Shown: positions 43,268-52,499, counted from the first letter of the stretch. The stretch is 64,000 nucleotides of DNA from Gemmatimonadota bacterium (GCA_003222195.1 QHVB01000025.1:1-64000), one strand, 5' to 3'. The notes: generated by a model not told the origin, from the letters alone. Program-made: numbers and translations.

Positions 43268-44299
43268 CTAGAGAAGGGCCCTATAGACGTCCAAGACGCC
43301 GTGCGCCATCGCGCTTGCGGAGCAGCGCGCGGGCAGGGGTGGAGGGACCGGGTTCTCGAGCGTCTGCACGACCTTCTGTGCCAAGGGCTCGGCCGCCTCG
43401 ACCGGTACGAGGGCTTCGGAAGGGAGAATCTCGGGTATTCCGCCGGCCGCGGTGGCCACCACGGGGCGGGCCAGCGCGAGCGCGTCCAACAGCACGCTAC
43501 CCAATCCTTCGCTTTTGGACGACAGTACGAAGATAGTCGCTTCTGCGATCAGGGCATCGACGCGATCGACGTGCCCGATGAGATGCACGCGATCGCCGAG
43601 CTTCAGGCGATCGATGTCGGCGACGAGCGAGTCCCGTAATTCGCCGTCGCCGGCGATGATCCAGTGGAGATCGGGGCGCATGGCGCGGGCGTAGTGCGCC
43701 GCCCGAATCAACGTGCGGTGATCCTTTTCGCCTGTCAGGGCTGCGGCGTTGACGACGATCGGGGCAGCCGCGGGAATCGATAGTTGCCGGCGAATCTCCA
43801 GCGCGGGCGTCGCCGCGCGCCGGACGTCCTCCACGTCGATGCCGTCATACACGACGACCACGGCGTCCGGCGCAATGCCGGCGGCCACCAGCACACGCTT
43901 GACGGCTTCGGAGATCGCGATGATGCGGTCAGGGCGTCGCCACGCGCCGAAGCGGCCGATGTGAAACTCGACCCGTCGCGTCGCGACCACGGTGCGGCCC
44001 ATGGCGATGGTCGCCGCGAGCGTCAGGGCATGGCTGTCGTGGACGTGAATCACGTCGGGTTGGAAGGAAGCGATCGTCCGTCGCAATTGCCACCAGGCGC
44101 GGGGATCGAGCCCGATGTCCCACGTGGTCCCGTGCACCGGGATGCCCGCGGCTGCGACGCGCCGGGCCAGCTCGCCGTCCCGCTTCGTGACGAGCACCTG
44201 CTCGATACCGTGCTCGCGTCCCAACGCACGGCACAACAACCACACCTGACGCTGCCCACCGCGCCAGCGTCGGCCCGAGTCGACTTGCAGGACGCGCAT
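43268..44299 (-). CDS. Glycosyltransferase family 4 (GT-B)
   Basis: A 343-residue retaining glycosyltransferase. The N-terminal domain shows RRWRGGQRQVWLL and VIHVHDSHAL. The C-terminal domain has the sugar-nucleotide site SSKSEGLGSVLLDALALARP and AAGGIPEIL. Probably adds sugars to a lipid-linked glycan at the inner membrane. It lies 11 bases upstream of the GT2 fusion gene on the same strand, so they may act in one pathway. Confidence 0.88.
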   Translation of the reverse strand: MRVLQVDSGRRWRGGQRQVWLLCRALGREHGIEQVLVTKRDGELARRVAAAGIPVHGTTWDIGLDPRAWWQLRRTIASFQPDVIHVHDSHALTLAATIAMGRTVVATRRVEFHIGRFGAWRRPDRIIAISEAVKRVLVAAGIAPDAVVVVYDGIDVEDVRRAATPALEIRRQLSIPAAAPIVVNAAALTGEKDHRTLIRAAHYARAMRPDLHWIIAGDGELRDSLVADIDRLKLGDRVHLIGHVDRVDALIAEATIFVLSSKSEGLGSVLLDALALARPVVATAAGGIPEILPSEALVPVEAAEPLAQKVVQTLENPVPPPLPARCSASAMAHGVLDVYRALL

Positions 44300-44302
44300 T
44301 AC

Positions 44303-44376
44303 TGGGGCCTGGGGGCTAGGGGTTGGGGCTTGGGGATGAGAATCCCTAGGCCCCAGCCCCTAGCCCCGAGCCCCCG
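44303..44376. repeat. Inverted word repeat (GGGGCT words) between glycosyltransferase and kinase genes
   Basis: The arm at 44303-44335 repeats TGGGGCCTGGGGGCTAGGGG-like words; the arm at 44343-44376 carries the complement, with a 7-base loop. It encodes the last residues (AGARG) and the stop of the histidine kinase. Confidence 0.85.
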
Positions 44377-46354
44377 CCTTCTCCACTCCAGCGAGGACGC
44401 GGCGCAGTGCATCGAGCTTGAAGGGCTTCTGAAGGAACGGCCGGCCCAGCTCTTCGAGGAATTGCAGCGTGTCGCCGCGGACCGTGTCGCCCGTGGCAAA
44501 AATGATGCGTTCGGCGACCGCCGGATGCATCCGCGCGAGCGTCTGAAACATCTCACGGCCGCCGAGGCGCGGCATGCGCAAGTCGCAGATGATGAGATCG
44601 AAGGGCTGCATGAGCGCGCGCTTCAGAGCCTGGCTGCCGTCGCGCGCCACCACGACCTCGTGGCCCCAGCTCTCGAGCGTGGCCTGCATGTAATGGAGAA
44701 TGTGCGGCTCGTCATCGACCACGAGGACCCGGAGGTGTTCCTGCCGTTCGGCCGGGGTGGTTTGGTCCTCCGCGCCGCGGGTGAGCGGGCTGAGTTCCGC
44801 GCGGACACCGGCCGGAAGCTCGACCGTAAAGGTGGCTCCGCGGCCGCTCCCCGCGCCGCCCGGCTCCACCGAAATGTTGCCGCCGTGCTCCTTCACAATC
44901 CCGTGACAAATCGAGAGGCCGAGGCCCGTCCCCTCACCCTCGGACTTCGTGCTGAAGAACGGCTCGAACACGTGCTGCGCTACGGCCTCCGGAATTCCGG
45001 GGCCGTTGTCGCCGATACTCACCGAGATGCCGTCGGGCTCACATCTCGCGACAATCTCGATTCGCCCGCCGCCTTCCTTGTGGCGGCCGCTGGCAATCGC
45101 CTGAGCCGCATTGTTGATGATGTTCACGAAGACCTGTTTGATCTGGTTCGCGTGGACCTCCACCTCGGGCAGGCCCGGCTCGAAGGCCAACGTGAGCTCG
45201 ATGTGCGCGGCGAGCAGCTGGTTTTTCAAGAGCTGGTGCGTGGATTCGAGAATCGGCCGGATCGATTGCAAGTGGCGCTCGCCTTCCTGCCGGCGTGCGA
45301 ACGACAGGAGGTTGCGGACGATCGCCGACGCGCGCTCCGCTTCCTGCCGAATCACCGCGAGCGGCTCGGCCAGCCGTGGCGGTACATCGGCGGCTTCGCT
45401 GAGCAGGTCGCTGAAGCCCACGACGGACGCCAGCGGGTTGTTGAGGTCGTGCGCGACGCCCGCGATCAATTGGCCGATCGCCGACATCTTCTCCGACTGC
45501 AGCAGCTGCTCCTGGAGGCGGCGCTTCTCGCTTTGATCCTCGAACAACAGCACGGCGGTGCCGGGCTCGCCGGTGGGAATGGCGGTGACCAGCAACGTCC
45601 GCTCTCCGGCTCGCACCTCGACGGATGTGCCGGCGCCTTCGGGGGTCGGCGTGGGTCCGGAGTTCAGCAGCCGGGCGACGGGTTCGATCCATGCCGGCGG
45701 GAGCAGGGTAATCCACGGTCGGCCGGGGAGCGCCGTGACGGGGAGCTTGATCAAGTCGGCGAACACGCGGTTGGTGCGCCGCACGGTGCCCTGCGGATCC
45801 ACGTAGCAAATGGCCTGATTGAAGGCGTCGACCGTCTGCTCCCACTCGCGCTTGCCGCTCGAGAGCAGCTCAACAAGCCGCGCGTTTTCCAGCGCGATCC
45901 CCGCCTGCGCCAGCACGGCACGGGTGAACATCAGCGTCCCGTCGTCGAACGCGTTCTTGCGATTCCCCTCCAGCGCGACGGCGCCGATGGTGCGCGTGAC
46001 CGCGAGAATCGGCGCGCCGAGCCAGCTCGGCGGTGTTGGTCCGGTTCCCTCGAGGATGACGCCCACCTCGGCGGCGCGCGCCGCGACGTTATCGGCGAAG
46101 ACCAGCGGCCCGCGTCGGAGGGCGAGCTGCAGCAGCGGTTCATCCGTGCTCGCGGGGCGCGGGCCGTTGTGATAGGCGACCGCGAGCTGGTTCTTATCGA
46201 TATCGAGCAGCATCACGGAGAGGCGACCGGGCGCCAGCTGCTCCGTCAAGACGCGTGCTACGATCTCGACGATCGTGGTCGGCCGAAAAGCGCCGGCAAG
46301 CTCCTGCGACAGCGCGGTCAGGCGCGTCAGCACCTCGGTGACCGAACCGATCAC
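44360..46354 (-). CDS. Hybrid sensor histidine kinase with GAF, PAS and receiver domains
   Basis: A 664-residue soluble two-component protein. Order: GAF (about 15-155), PAS (about 170-275), HisKA with H302 (AGVAHDLNNP), HATPase (N box NIINNAAQA, DNGPGIP at 449-455, GTGLGLSI) and a C-terminal receiver (541-655) with D591 (ICDLRMP) and K643. No membrane segment, so the signal is internal. The receiver likely takes the phosphate from H302; the output partner is not nearby. The GTG start overlaps the upstream stop by 4 bases. Confidence 0.92.
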   Translation of the reverse strand: MIGSVTEVLTRLTALSQELAGAFRPTTIVEIVARVLTEQLAPGRLSVMLLDIDKNQLAVAYHNGPRPASTDEPLLQLALRRGPLVFADNVAARAAEVGVILEGTGPTPPSWLGAPILAVTRTIGAVALEGNRKNAFDDGTLMFTRAVLAQAGIALENARLVELLSSGKREWEQTVDAFNQAICYVDPQGTVRRTNRVFADLIKLPVTALPGRPWITLLPPAWIEPVARLLNSGPTPTPEGAGTSVEVRAGERTLLVTAIPTGEPGTAVLLFEDQSEKRRLQEQLLQSEKMSAIGQLIAGVAHDLNNPLASVVGFSDLLSEAADVPPRLAEPLAVIRQEAERASAIVRNLLSFARRQEGERHLQSIRPILESTHQLLKNQLLAAHIELTLAFEPGLPEVEVHANQIKQVFVNIINNAAQAIASGRHKEGGGRIEIVARCEPDGISVSIGDNGPGIPEAVAQHVFEPFFSTKSEGEGTGLGLSICHGIVKEHGGNISVEPGGAGSGRGATFTVELPAGVRAELSPLTRGAEDQTTPAERQEHLRVLVVDDEPHILHYMQATLESWGHEVVVARDGSQALKRALMQPFDLIICDLRMPRLGGREMFQTLARMHPAVAERIIFATGDTVRGDTLQFLEELGRPFLQKPFKLDALRRVLAGVEKAGARG

Positions 46355-46794
46355 GCGCCCGCCCCCTCGTCCAGGAAGCGCGTCGGGACCCGCGTGGCGG
46401 CGTCGACCAGCGCCTCAGCGGACTTGATGAAGCGGACCACGATCGGTAACGAGCCCTGCAGCGCGACCTTGCGTTGCATGATCCCCGCGATAGGACCCAG
46501 CTCCTTCTTGATGATCTGCTTCCAGTAGCGGTACTCGGCGGTGAGGACGAAGGCGGCTTGCTGCGCGTCCTGCCGCGCTACGAGCTTCGCGGCCCGGCAG
46601 ACGCCGCGCTCGAGGTCGAGCCAGATGCCCACATCCTCGGGAACCCCGATCCCCGGTTGCGCGGGCATGACGAGCGCGACCGACCCGTGCGTCCAATCCG
46701 TCGAAGCGCTGCGGTAGTCTTCGCTCGAGTTGATCGCCGCCTCATACGCGGCCACCCACTCCGCCGAGGGAAACGCGTGGAGTGCGGCTGTCAC
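46351..46794 (-). CDS. Hypothetical SCP2-like protein
   Basis: A 147-residue soluble protein. The pattern (FPSAEWVAAYEAAIN, then GVPEDVGIWLDLERGVCR, VLTAEYRYWKQIIKKE and MQRKVALQG) resembles bacterial sterol-carrier-like domains that bind lipids or acyl groups, though the match is by eye only. GTG start and GTGA overlaps on both sides couple it to the C26 hydrolase upstream and the kinase downstream. It may present a ligand to the kinase. Confidence 0.5.
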   Translation of the reverse strand: MTAALHAFPSAEWVAAYEAAINSSEDYRSASTDWTHGSVALVMPAQPGIGVPEDVGIWLDLERGVCRAAKLVARQDAQQAAFVLTAEYRYWKQIIKKELGPIAGIMQRKVALQGSLPIVVRFIKSAEALVDAATRVPTRFLDEGAGA

Positions 46795-47483
46795 GCAATG
46801 GCTCGCGCGAACCCATCGAATAGCGCCCGCTCCGTGAGGTCCTCAGGATGCCACTGCACCGCTACCATCCACGGCGCATTCGCGTCCACCAGCTCCGCTC
46901 CCTCGATGAGGCCGTCATCGGCCCACGCCACCGCCTTGAGCCCCGGTGCGAGATCGCGGATCGCCTGATGATGGCGGCTGTTCACCGTTGCCGCACGCAT
47001 GCCAAGGGTACGTTCGAGAAGCGACCCGGCCGCGACGCGCACTGCGTGCTGGCTCGTCTCGTCGCTGTGCGGCACGGGACCGGGCCGCTCGCTGTCGAGG
47101 TCCTGGTAGAGGGTGCCGCCGAGCGCGACGTTGAGGATCTGAATGCCGCGACAGATCGCGAGAATCGGCAGGCGGCGCGCCCGCGCCGATTCGATGAGTG
47201 CCAGCTCGGCGGCGTCCCGCACAGGATCGACGTCGCCAAGGCGAGGATGTGGGGCCGCCCCGTAGCGGTCGGGCGCGACGTCTTCACCACCGGTGAGCAC
47301 CAGTCCCCGGACGCCGGTGAGGGCGGCAGCGGCGCGATCCGCGGCCAGCATGGTCGGGACGGCGAGCGGAACGAGACCCGCGCTTTCGAGGGCGCGGACG
47401 TACGTTGTGTTCAGGGTGACGCGCTCGCGGCCATCGACTATCCGGCGCGGCGCCGTCACGGCAACCGGATGAGCCTTGGTCAC
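46791..47483 (-). CDS. Class I glutamine-amidotransferase-like gamma-glutamyl hydrolase (C26)
   Basis: A 230-residue hydrolase of the PuuD type. It has LVLTGGEDVAP, the nucleophile Cys in ILAICRGIQILN, and the catalytic His-Glu in VQWHPED. The first step would be cleavage of gamma-glutamyl bonds, for instance gamma-glutamyl-GABA. No other putrescine gene is near, so the substrate is open. The start is GTG, overlapping the lipoprotein stop by 4 bases. Confidence 0.85.
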   Translation of the reverse strand: MTKAHPVAVTAPRRIVDGRERVTLNTTYVRALESAGLVPLAVPTMLAADRAAAALTGVRGLVLTGGEDVAPDRYGAAPHPRLGDVDPVRDAAELALIESARARRLPILAICRGIQILNVALGGTLYQDLDSERPGPVPHSDETSQHAVRVAAGSLLERTLGMRAATVNSRHHQAIRDLAPGLKAVAWADDGLIEGAELVDANAPWMVAVQWHPEDLTERALFDGFARAIA

Positions 47484-47989
47484 GACGTTGGCGGCGAAGC
47501 GGAACCACCGAACAACGGACAGCGGGGATTGCTGACGCTGGCCCAGTCGACACGCACACCGTACAGATTCAGAACCGTGCTGCCGCCGATGATGGTGCCG
47601 ATCGCGGGATGGCCCGCGGGCTCCTCCTGGTCGAGGAACAGCACTCCCATCGCACGCTGCGATGTGTCGTCGACCACCAGCAAGCCGTACCCGCGTGCCG
47701 GGAAACTCGGGCCCCGGAACTGCATCGAGATCTTGCCCTCGGCATCGCGACCGACGATCACGGCGCCGTTCCCGCCGCTGCCGGCCTTCTGCTCGATCAC
47801 GCGCGCGGGCAGGGAATCGGGAATACCGCGGGGGGGATCGGTGAGTACGGCGCGTGCGTTCGCGAGCTGCGAGGTGATCAGGGAGGGACCGGCGAGCATC
47901 GCGAGGCCGCAGGTCGGCGAGCCACCGCTCCCGCGGCCGCAGGCCGCGGCCGCCAGCACCAGGAACAAAGACGAGACGGACCGTTTCAT
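47480..47989 (-). CDS. Hypothetical lipoprotein
   Basis: A 169-residue protein with a clear lipobox (AAAC) after a short hydrophobic signal. The body has Gly-rich turns and two Cys (TCGLA and NPRCPLF) that may pair. No family recognised. It heads a four-gene chain with the C26 hydrolase, SCP2-like protein and hybrid kinase, each linked by a GTGA overlap. Confidence 0.6.
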   Translation of the reverse strand: MKRSVSSLFLVLAAAACGRGSGGSPTCGLAMLAGPSLITSQLANARAVLTDPPRGIPDSLPARVIEQKAGSGGNGAVIVGRDAEGKISMQFRGPSFPARGYGLLVVDDTSQRAMGVLFLDQEEPAGHPAIGTIIGGSTVLNLYGVRVDWASVSNPRCPLFGGSASPPTS

Positions 47990-48007
47990 GAGCTGGGAAA
48001 TCTAACG

Positions 48008-50218
48008 CTAATGCGACCAGACAGCGGTCAACGTGATCGTTCGCACCGGCGCGAGGGTCTCAGGTACCAAGTTATGGATGTAATTCAAGACGTTCGTCGC
48101 CAGTAACCGCCACTCGATCGGCCCCCGTTTCCAACCGGCCCGCAGATCCAAAACCTTCACCGGAACCCGCCGGGGATCGACAAAGCCTTCCAGCTCGATG
48201 CGCTCGGGCCGGCTCGCAAACCGAAAGTCCGCGCCTACGCCAATGGGGCCGAGGGCGTAATCCGCTCCGAGCGTCACAAGGTGGCGGGGCCGGAACGCGA
48301 GCGGCCCGGAAGTGCTGTCCCCCTCCAGACGCCGGCGCGTGCTCAGGTACGTGTAGCCGAGCGTCGCGATGAGGCGGTCCGGAATCGGCGCCGCGATCAC
48401 ACTGGCGTCGAGCCCGGCGAGCCTCGCATGCACCACGTTCTGGAGCCGAATCTCCACGGTGTCGGGAGGAAGCTGGAGCAGCCGCGGCTCGATGAGATCA
48501 CGCGCCTCGGTCCAGAAGACGGCCGCATCGAGCCGCATGAAACGCAGGAGGGGCGCGCTCGTGTGACCGATCTCAAACGACCATGAGGTCTCGGGCTGCA
48601 GCGTGGGATTCGGTACGACGTCGAATCCGAGCGCCGTGGTGTGCACGAATCGCTCGGCCATCGTCGGTGAGCGAAAGCCGCGGCCGATCGATGCGCGGAG
48701 CGTGCCGCCATTCGGCCCGCGGCGGTCGGTCGGCACCGAGATCCCGATCCGTGGGCTGACGACGGCCGTGAGCGACCCGCCGTCGACGGCGAGAAAATCG
48801 AGCCGCGCCCCGCCGCTCACCCGCGCCACGCCGATGCGCTGATCGCTTTGGCCGTACGCGGCGAACTCCGACTGAGAATGGGTGCCGAAGATGTCGCTCG
48901 TGACGTCTGAGAAGGTCGCCTCCGCGCCGACGATTGCCGTTCGAGTCGAGTCCGGGTGTGCCTCGAGCCGGCCTTCGGTGCCGAAGCGGTTCCCGACGCC
49001 GAACTCCGATGTGCTGTGCCGCAGATCGGTGAAATGCGTCCGCAGCCAGGACCCGCGCGCGACCCACGCCAGCGTCGGCGACACCGTCGTCCGGACTTGC
49101 GCCGCGAGGTATCCCTTGCGCGAGTCGGTGCGCGCGCCGCGCTCTGTCGTATCCACCTTGAACGGCTGGAACACCTGTCCGAGATCGTCGCATTTACCTC
49201 GGCTGCACCAGCTCAGCGGCACGTCATACCGATCGACCGCCCAGGCGCCGGAGACATCGATTCTGGTCTTGACGGAGCTTTGCCAGCGAGCCTTCCCCGC
49301 GAAATGCAGGTGGTCATCCTGGTCCTGCTGTCGATAGCCATCGGAATGCCGATCGCCTACAGAGAACCGGCCCCCCCACTCGTCGTTCCCATAGGAGGCC
49401 GCGACGTCGCCGCTACCCAATAGTCCAGGGCTGTCGCGAAACCGCCAGACTGCGTGTGGCGGGTCGCCGTACACGCCACCGGTGAAGCGGGCGCGCGTAT
49501 GCAGCCCATTGGGAATGTCGCGCGTCGTCACGTTCACGACCCCGCCAAAGGCTGCGGAACCGTAGAGCGAGGAGCCCGCGCCCTTGAGGATCTGGACGCC
49601 CTCGATGTCATCCACCGGCAGCAGGTCCCAGCTGATCCCGCCCCGGTCTCCCTGATTCATCGGGACGCCATCGACGGTCATCAGCACACGGGAATTCAAT
49701 CCCTGCACGTAACCGGTCGAGCCGCGGAGATTGATTTGGCCGTTCACGAACTGCACGCCGGGCGCGTGATCGATGGCTTCATCGACCGTATTCACGGCGC
49801 GACGGTCCAGGTCGCGCTCGGTGAGTTGGGCGACGCTGGTCGCCGGACGGTCGCCAAAGTGCGACACTTTGTCGCTGATCACGTCGACGGGCGGGAGCGC
49901 GAGCGGCGCCAGGGACAGAATGAAGTCGACGGTCGTCGAGTCACCGCCCGTCAGCGCGACGGTTGTATCGACGAAGCCATACCCGATCGCGGCGGCGTGC
50001 ACGCGCACGGTCCCAGCCGGGACGACGGGAATGCGGTACCTGCCCTCGAGGTCGGTCTCGGTGGCGAGTGTTGTTCCCCGGACGGCGACCGCTGCGCCGC
50101 GAATCGGCGCGCCTTGCGGGTCATGCACCCATCCCCGCAGCACCCCTTGCGCCATCGCGTCGCCCGGGGCGGGGCAAAGCGCGAGCACCACGAGGAGCGC
50201 CGCTATGGCCCGGTGCAT
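48008..50218 (-). CDS. TonB-dependent receptor with N-terminal regulatory-like domain
   Basis: A 736-residue outer-membrane receptor, not of the SusC length class. Signal peptide cut near AMAQG, carboxypeptidase regulatory-like domain (about 27-105), plug (VDEAIDHAPGV, INLRGSTGYVQGLNSRVLM, VDGVPMNQG, QILKGAGSSLYGSAAFGGV) and a barrel ending in TAVWSH. It resembles siderophore or cobalamin receptors, ligand unknown. A Cys pair (WCSRGKC) lies in an extracellular-loop-like region. The upstream lipoprotein gene overlaps its start by 16 bases. Confidence 0.9.
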   Translation of the reverse strand: MHRAIAALLVVLALCPAPGDAMAQGVLRGWVHDPQGAPIRGAAVAVRGTTLATETDLEGRYRIPVVPAGTVRVHAAAIGYGFVDTTVALTGGDSTTVDFILSLAPLALPPVDVISDKVSHFGDRPATSVAQLTERDLDRRAVNTVDEAIDHAPGVQFVNGQINLRGSTGYVQGLNSRVLMTVDGVPMNQGDRGGISWDLLPVDDIEGVQILKGAGSSLYGSAAFGGVVNVTTRDIPNGLHTRARFTGGVYGDPPHAVWRFRDSPGLLGSGDVAASYGNDEWGGRFSVGDRHSDGYRQQDQDDHLHFAGKARWQSSVKTRIDVSGAWAVDRYDVPLSWCSRGKCDDLGQVFQPFKVDTTERGARTDSRKGYLAAQVRTTVSPTLAWVARGSWLRTHFTDLRHSTSEFGVGNRFGTEGRLEAHPDSTRTAIVGAEATFSDVTSDIFGTHSQSEFAAYGQSDQRIGVARVSGGARLDFLAVDGGSLTAVVSPRIGISVPTDRRGPNGGTLRASIGRGFRSPTMAERFVHTTALGFDVVPNPTLQPETSWSFEIGHTSAPLLRFMRLDAAVFWTEARDLIEPRLLQLPPDTVEIRLQNVVHARLAGLDASVIAAPIPDRLIATLGYTYLSTRRRLEGDSTSGPLAFRPRHLVTLGADYALGPIGVGADFRFASRPERIELEGFVDPRRVPVKVLDLRAGWKRGPIEWRLLATNVLNYIHNLVPETLAPVRTITLTAVWSH

Positions 50219-50700
50219 GTCACGAAGTCCGTCGCCGGCCGCAGCCGGTCGAAATCGACGACGAAGTTGACGTCGCCCGCGGACGCGCCATTCGGCACGG
50301 TCACACTGCCGGGCTGTGTCGAGTCCGCTGGGTTCCGGTAGTAACCGCCGACGCGCAGGTATTGCGTGTCGGCGGGCGTCAGAGTCAGCGTGCCGGGCTT
50401 CTTCCAGACGGCGAGGACCCATTGATAGGTCCCCGGCGATAACGGCACGCTGTACAGCGCCAGCGAGTCGGTGTAGGGCACGGAGCCGGGGATCAGCGGC
50501 TGGCGGTTGGCGATGAGATCGGTGCAGGTCTGCGGGAAGGTGAGATACGCCGCGATGAACACGTTTTCGGTGTTGGCGGGAACCGTGCCCCGGAATCGCA
50601 CGGTGCCGCACAGCCCCACCAGCGACGGCGCGCAGATCGGTTCGGGCTCGAGGCCGCCACATGCCGTCAGGAAAGCCACGAGCAGCCAGACCTTGCGCAT
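50203..50700 (-). CDS. Hypothetical lipoprotein
   Basis: A 165-residue protein with a lipobox (LTAC), Cys residues early (CAPSLVGLC) and a beta-rich body (GTYQWVLAVWKK, SVTVPNGASAGDVNFVVDF). The last segment looks like a carboxypeptidase-regulatory or Ig-like strand pattern. It overlaps the start of the TonB receptor, so it may be a surface partner of that receptor. Confidence 0.65.
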   Translation of the reverse strand: MRKVWLLVAFLTACGGLEPEPICAPSLVGLCGTVRFRGTVPANTENVFIAAYLTFPQTCTDLIANRQPLIPGSVPYTDSLALYSVPLSPGTYQWVLAVWKKPGTLTLTPADTQYLRVGGYYRNPADSTQPGSVTVPNGASAGDVNFVVDFDRLRPATDFVTCTGP

Positions 50701-50770
50701 CCCAGCAATTTGCCCCAGACCGTGGAAGCGTCAACTTGACCGTGGTTTTACGCGGGAATAACGTTTCGGC

Positions 50771-50950
50771 ATGCCACTGTACGAGTACTACTGTACGGCG
50801 TGTGAGGCGCGGTTTTCGCGCAATGAGTCGATGGCGGAGCATTCCGGCGGAGGAGCGGGACAGTCTCGTCCCACCTGTCCGCACTGTGATTCGCCCGCCG
50901 TGGTGCCCGTCTTTTCCAACTTTTTCGCCAAGACCGTCCGCAAGAGCTGA
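50771..50950 (+). CDS. FmdB-type small zinc-ribbon protein
   Basis: A 59-residue protein. It starts MPLYEYYCTACEARF, typical of the FmdB regulatory zinc ribbon, with a second CxxC (CPHC) 27 residues later. The protein probably binds one zinc. The stop TGA is followed after 3 bases by the likely start of the coiled-coil gene. The role in regulation is uncertain. Confidence 0.85.
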   Translation: MPLYEYYCTACEARFSRNESMAEHSGGGAGQSRPTCPHCDSPAVVPVFSNFFAKTVRKS

Positions 50951-50953
50951 ACT

Positions 50954-51499
50954 CTGTTCGAGCGCCTGCGGGACGCCTTCCGCGCTGCCCTCGATGCGGC
51001 GTCCGGGCCTGATCTGCGTTCGCTCGCGCGCCAGATGCGCGAGGCGGTCGTCGATGCGAAAGTCGCCGTTGCAGAAATCCAGGAAGCGATCGCGCGCACT
51101 GAGCGCGAGCTGGCGCTCGAGCGCCAGCGGCTGGCCGATGCAGAGCGGCGTGGCCGGCTGGCGGGCGAGATCCAGGACCAGGAGACCGTGGCGGTCGCCG
51201 AGCGGTTTGCGGCCAAACACCGCGAACGGCTGGGGGTGCTGGAGCGCAAGCTCGTCGCTCAGCGCGAGGAGCTCGCGCTCGCGCAACGCGAGCTGGACGA
51301 AATGCAGGCGCAGCTGAAGAGCGCCGAGCGCGAGAGGCCGATGATGGAAGCTCGGCGCTCCGCCCAGGAGGCCGGGGACGGGGCGGCGGGAGTAGATCTT
51401 CAGGACGAGCTGCTCAAGTCGGACATGGACCGCGCGGCACGCGAAGCCGCCGCGGCGCGCCAGCTCGAGGAGCTGAAAAAGAAAATGAGAAAGGACTAG
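50954..51499 (+). CDS. Coiled-coil (PspA-like) protein, possible CTG start
   Basis: A mostly alpha-helical, charged protein. The ATG at 51035 gives 154 residues, but the frame stays open back to the FmdB stop and reads LFERLRDAFRAALDAA, a PspA-like amphipathic start. No ATG, GTG or TTG lies in that part; the CTG at 50954 would be the start, with AAGAG upstream. Two heptad-rich stretches (about 30-130) follow, with QLEELKKKMRKD at the end. It may bind membranes or scaffold other proteins. Confidence 0.65.
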   Translation: MFERLRDAFRAALDAASGPDLRSLARQMREAVVDAKVAVAEIQEAIARTERELALERQRLADAERRGRLAGEIQDQETVAVAERFAAKHRERLGVLERKLVAQREELALAQRELDEMQAQLKSAERERPMMEARRSAQEAGDGAAGVDLQDELLKSDMDRAAREAAAARQLEELKKKMRKD

Positions 51500-51503
51500 A
51501 CCC

Positions 51504-52499
51504 GTGCTCTTATTTTCTCTCCTCCAGATCCTCCACCACCCTCCACAGCCTCCACCGTCAGATTTCCTTAAACGCGCTCATACCTACAGCATCGTCGCCT
51601 ACGATTCCGTCAGCGGCGACCTCGGCATCGCGGTGCAATCGAAGTTTCCCAATGTTGGTGGTCTCGTGCCGTGGGCGCGCGCCGGCGTGGGCGCAGTCGC
51701 GACGCAGGCCTTGAGCAACACCGACTATGGCGAGAAGGGATTGGAGCTGCTGGCGCGGGGCGCGACGGCGCCCGAAGCGATGCGGATCATCATGCGGAGC
51801 GATCCGCAGCCCTCGCAACGCCAGGTCGGCATGGTCGACGCGCACGGGAATGCGGCGAGCTGGACGGGCGATTCAACCTTCGATTGGGCGGGCGGAAGGA
51901 CGGGCGGAGGGCAGGTCGGCGGCAAAGGCCAGATGATCACCGGGCACGGCTACGCCGCGCAGGCGAACATCATGGTGTCCGACGCCACGGTCCGAAACAT
52001 GGCCGAGACATTCGAGCGCGCGCGGGGCTCGCTGGCGGACCGGCTGATCGCCGCGCTCGTGGCGGGACAGGCGGGCGGCGGCGACAGGCGGGGGATGCAG
52101 TCGGCGGCGCTGCTCGTCGTGCGCGCCAAAGGCGGGTACCTCGGCGGCACCGATCGCTACATCGACATCCGCGTCTATGACGCGCCGGATCCAATCAAGG
52201 AGCTGCAGCGGCTGTACGCGCTGCACAAGCTGTATTTTTTCACGAGTGATTCCGCCGATCTCATTCCCATCACACCCGCGCTCCAGAAAGAGCTGGAAGC
52301 GATCCTCCTGACGGAACCGGCGAATCAACCGCAGAAATGGCTCGCGGCACCACAGCCCTCGCTCAACCAGACCTTTCTCACGGCGCTCGCAAATTTCATG
52401 TACTGGGAGAACTACGACGTGCGCGTGCGGATGGACAGCAAGATTGATCGTGTGGCACTCGAGGATATTCGGAAGAACCGAAGGAATGTGCGGAGGTAG
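51504..52499 (+). CDS. DUF1028 family protein (Ntn-hydrolase-like)
   Basis: A 331-residue protein. The DUF1028 hallmark HTYSIVAYDSVSGDLGIAVQSKF begins near residue 25 (shown here for its first 20 residues: HTYSIVAYDSVSGDLGIAVQ), followed by GGLVPWARAGVGAVATQ and GDRRGMQSAALLVV. Members have an Ntn-hydrolase-like fold and are sometimes fused to peptidoglycan-binding domains; activity is untested. The region before the hallmark is short and encoded by a CCTCCA word repeat (51521-51556). GTG start. Confidence 0.8.
   Translation: MLLFSLLQILHHPPQPPPSDFLKRAHTYSIVAYDSVSGDLGIAVQSKFPNVGGLVPWARAGVGAVATQALSNTDYGEKGLELLARGATAPEAMRIIMRSDPQPSQRQVGMVDAHGNAASWTGDSTFDWAGGRTGGGQVGGKGQMITGHGYAAQANIMVSDATVRNMAETFERARGSLADRLIAALVAGQAGGGDRRGMQSAALLVVRAKGGYLGGTDRYIDIRVYDAPDPIKELQRLYALHKLYFFTSDSADLIPITPALQKELEAILLTEPANQPQKWLAAPQPSLNQTFLTALANFMYWENYDVRVRMDSKIDRVALEDIRKNRRNVRR

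Noticed and set aside
50219-51286. An upstream extension of the TonB receptor frame
   Set aside because: The extension lies over other genes; the ATG at 50218 gives a normal signal peptide.
51521-51556. CCTCCA words at the start of the DUF1028 gene as a full element
   Set aside because: Tandem words are real but no inverted copy was found within several hundred bases, so it is only noted with the gene.
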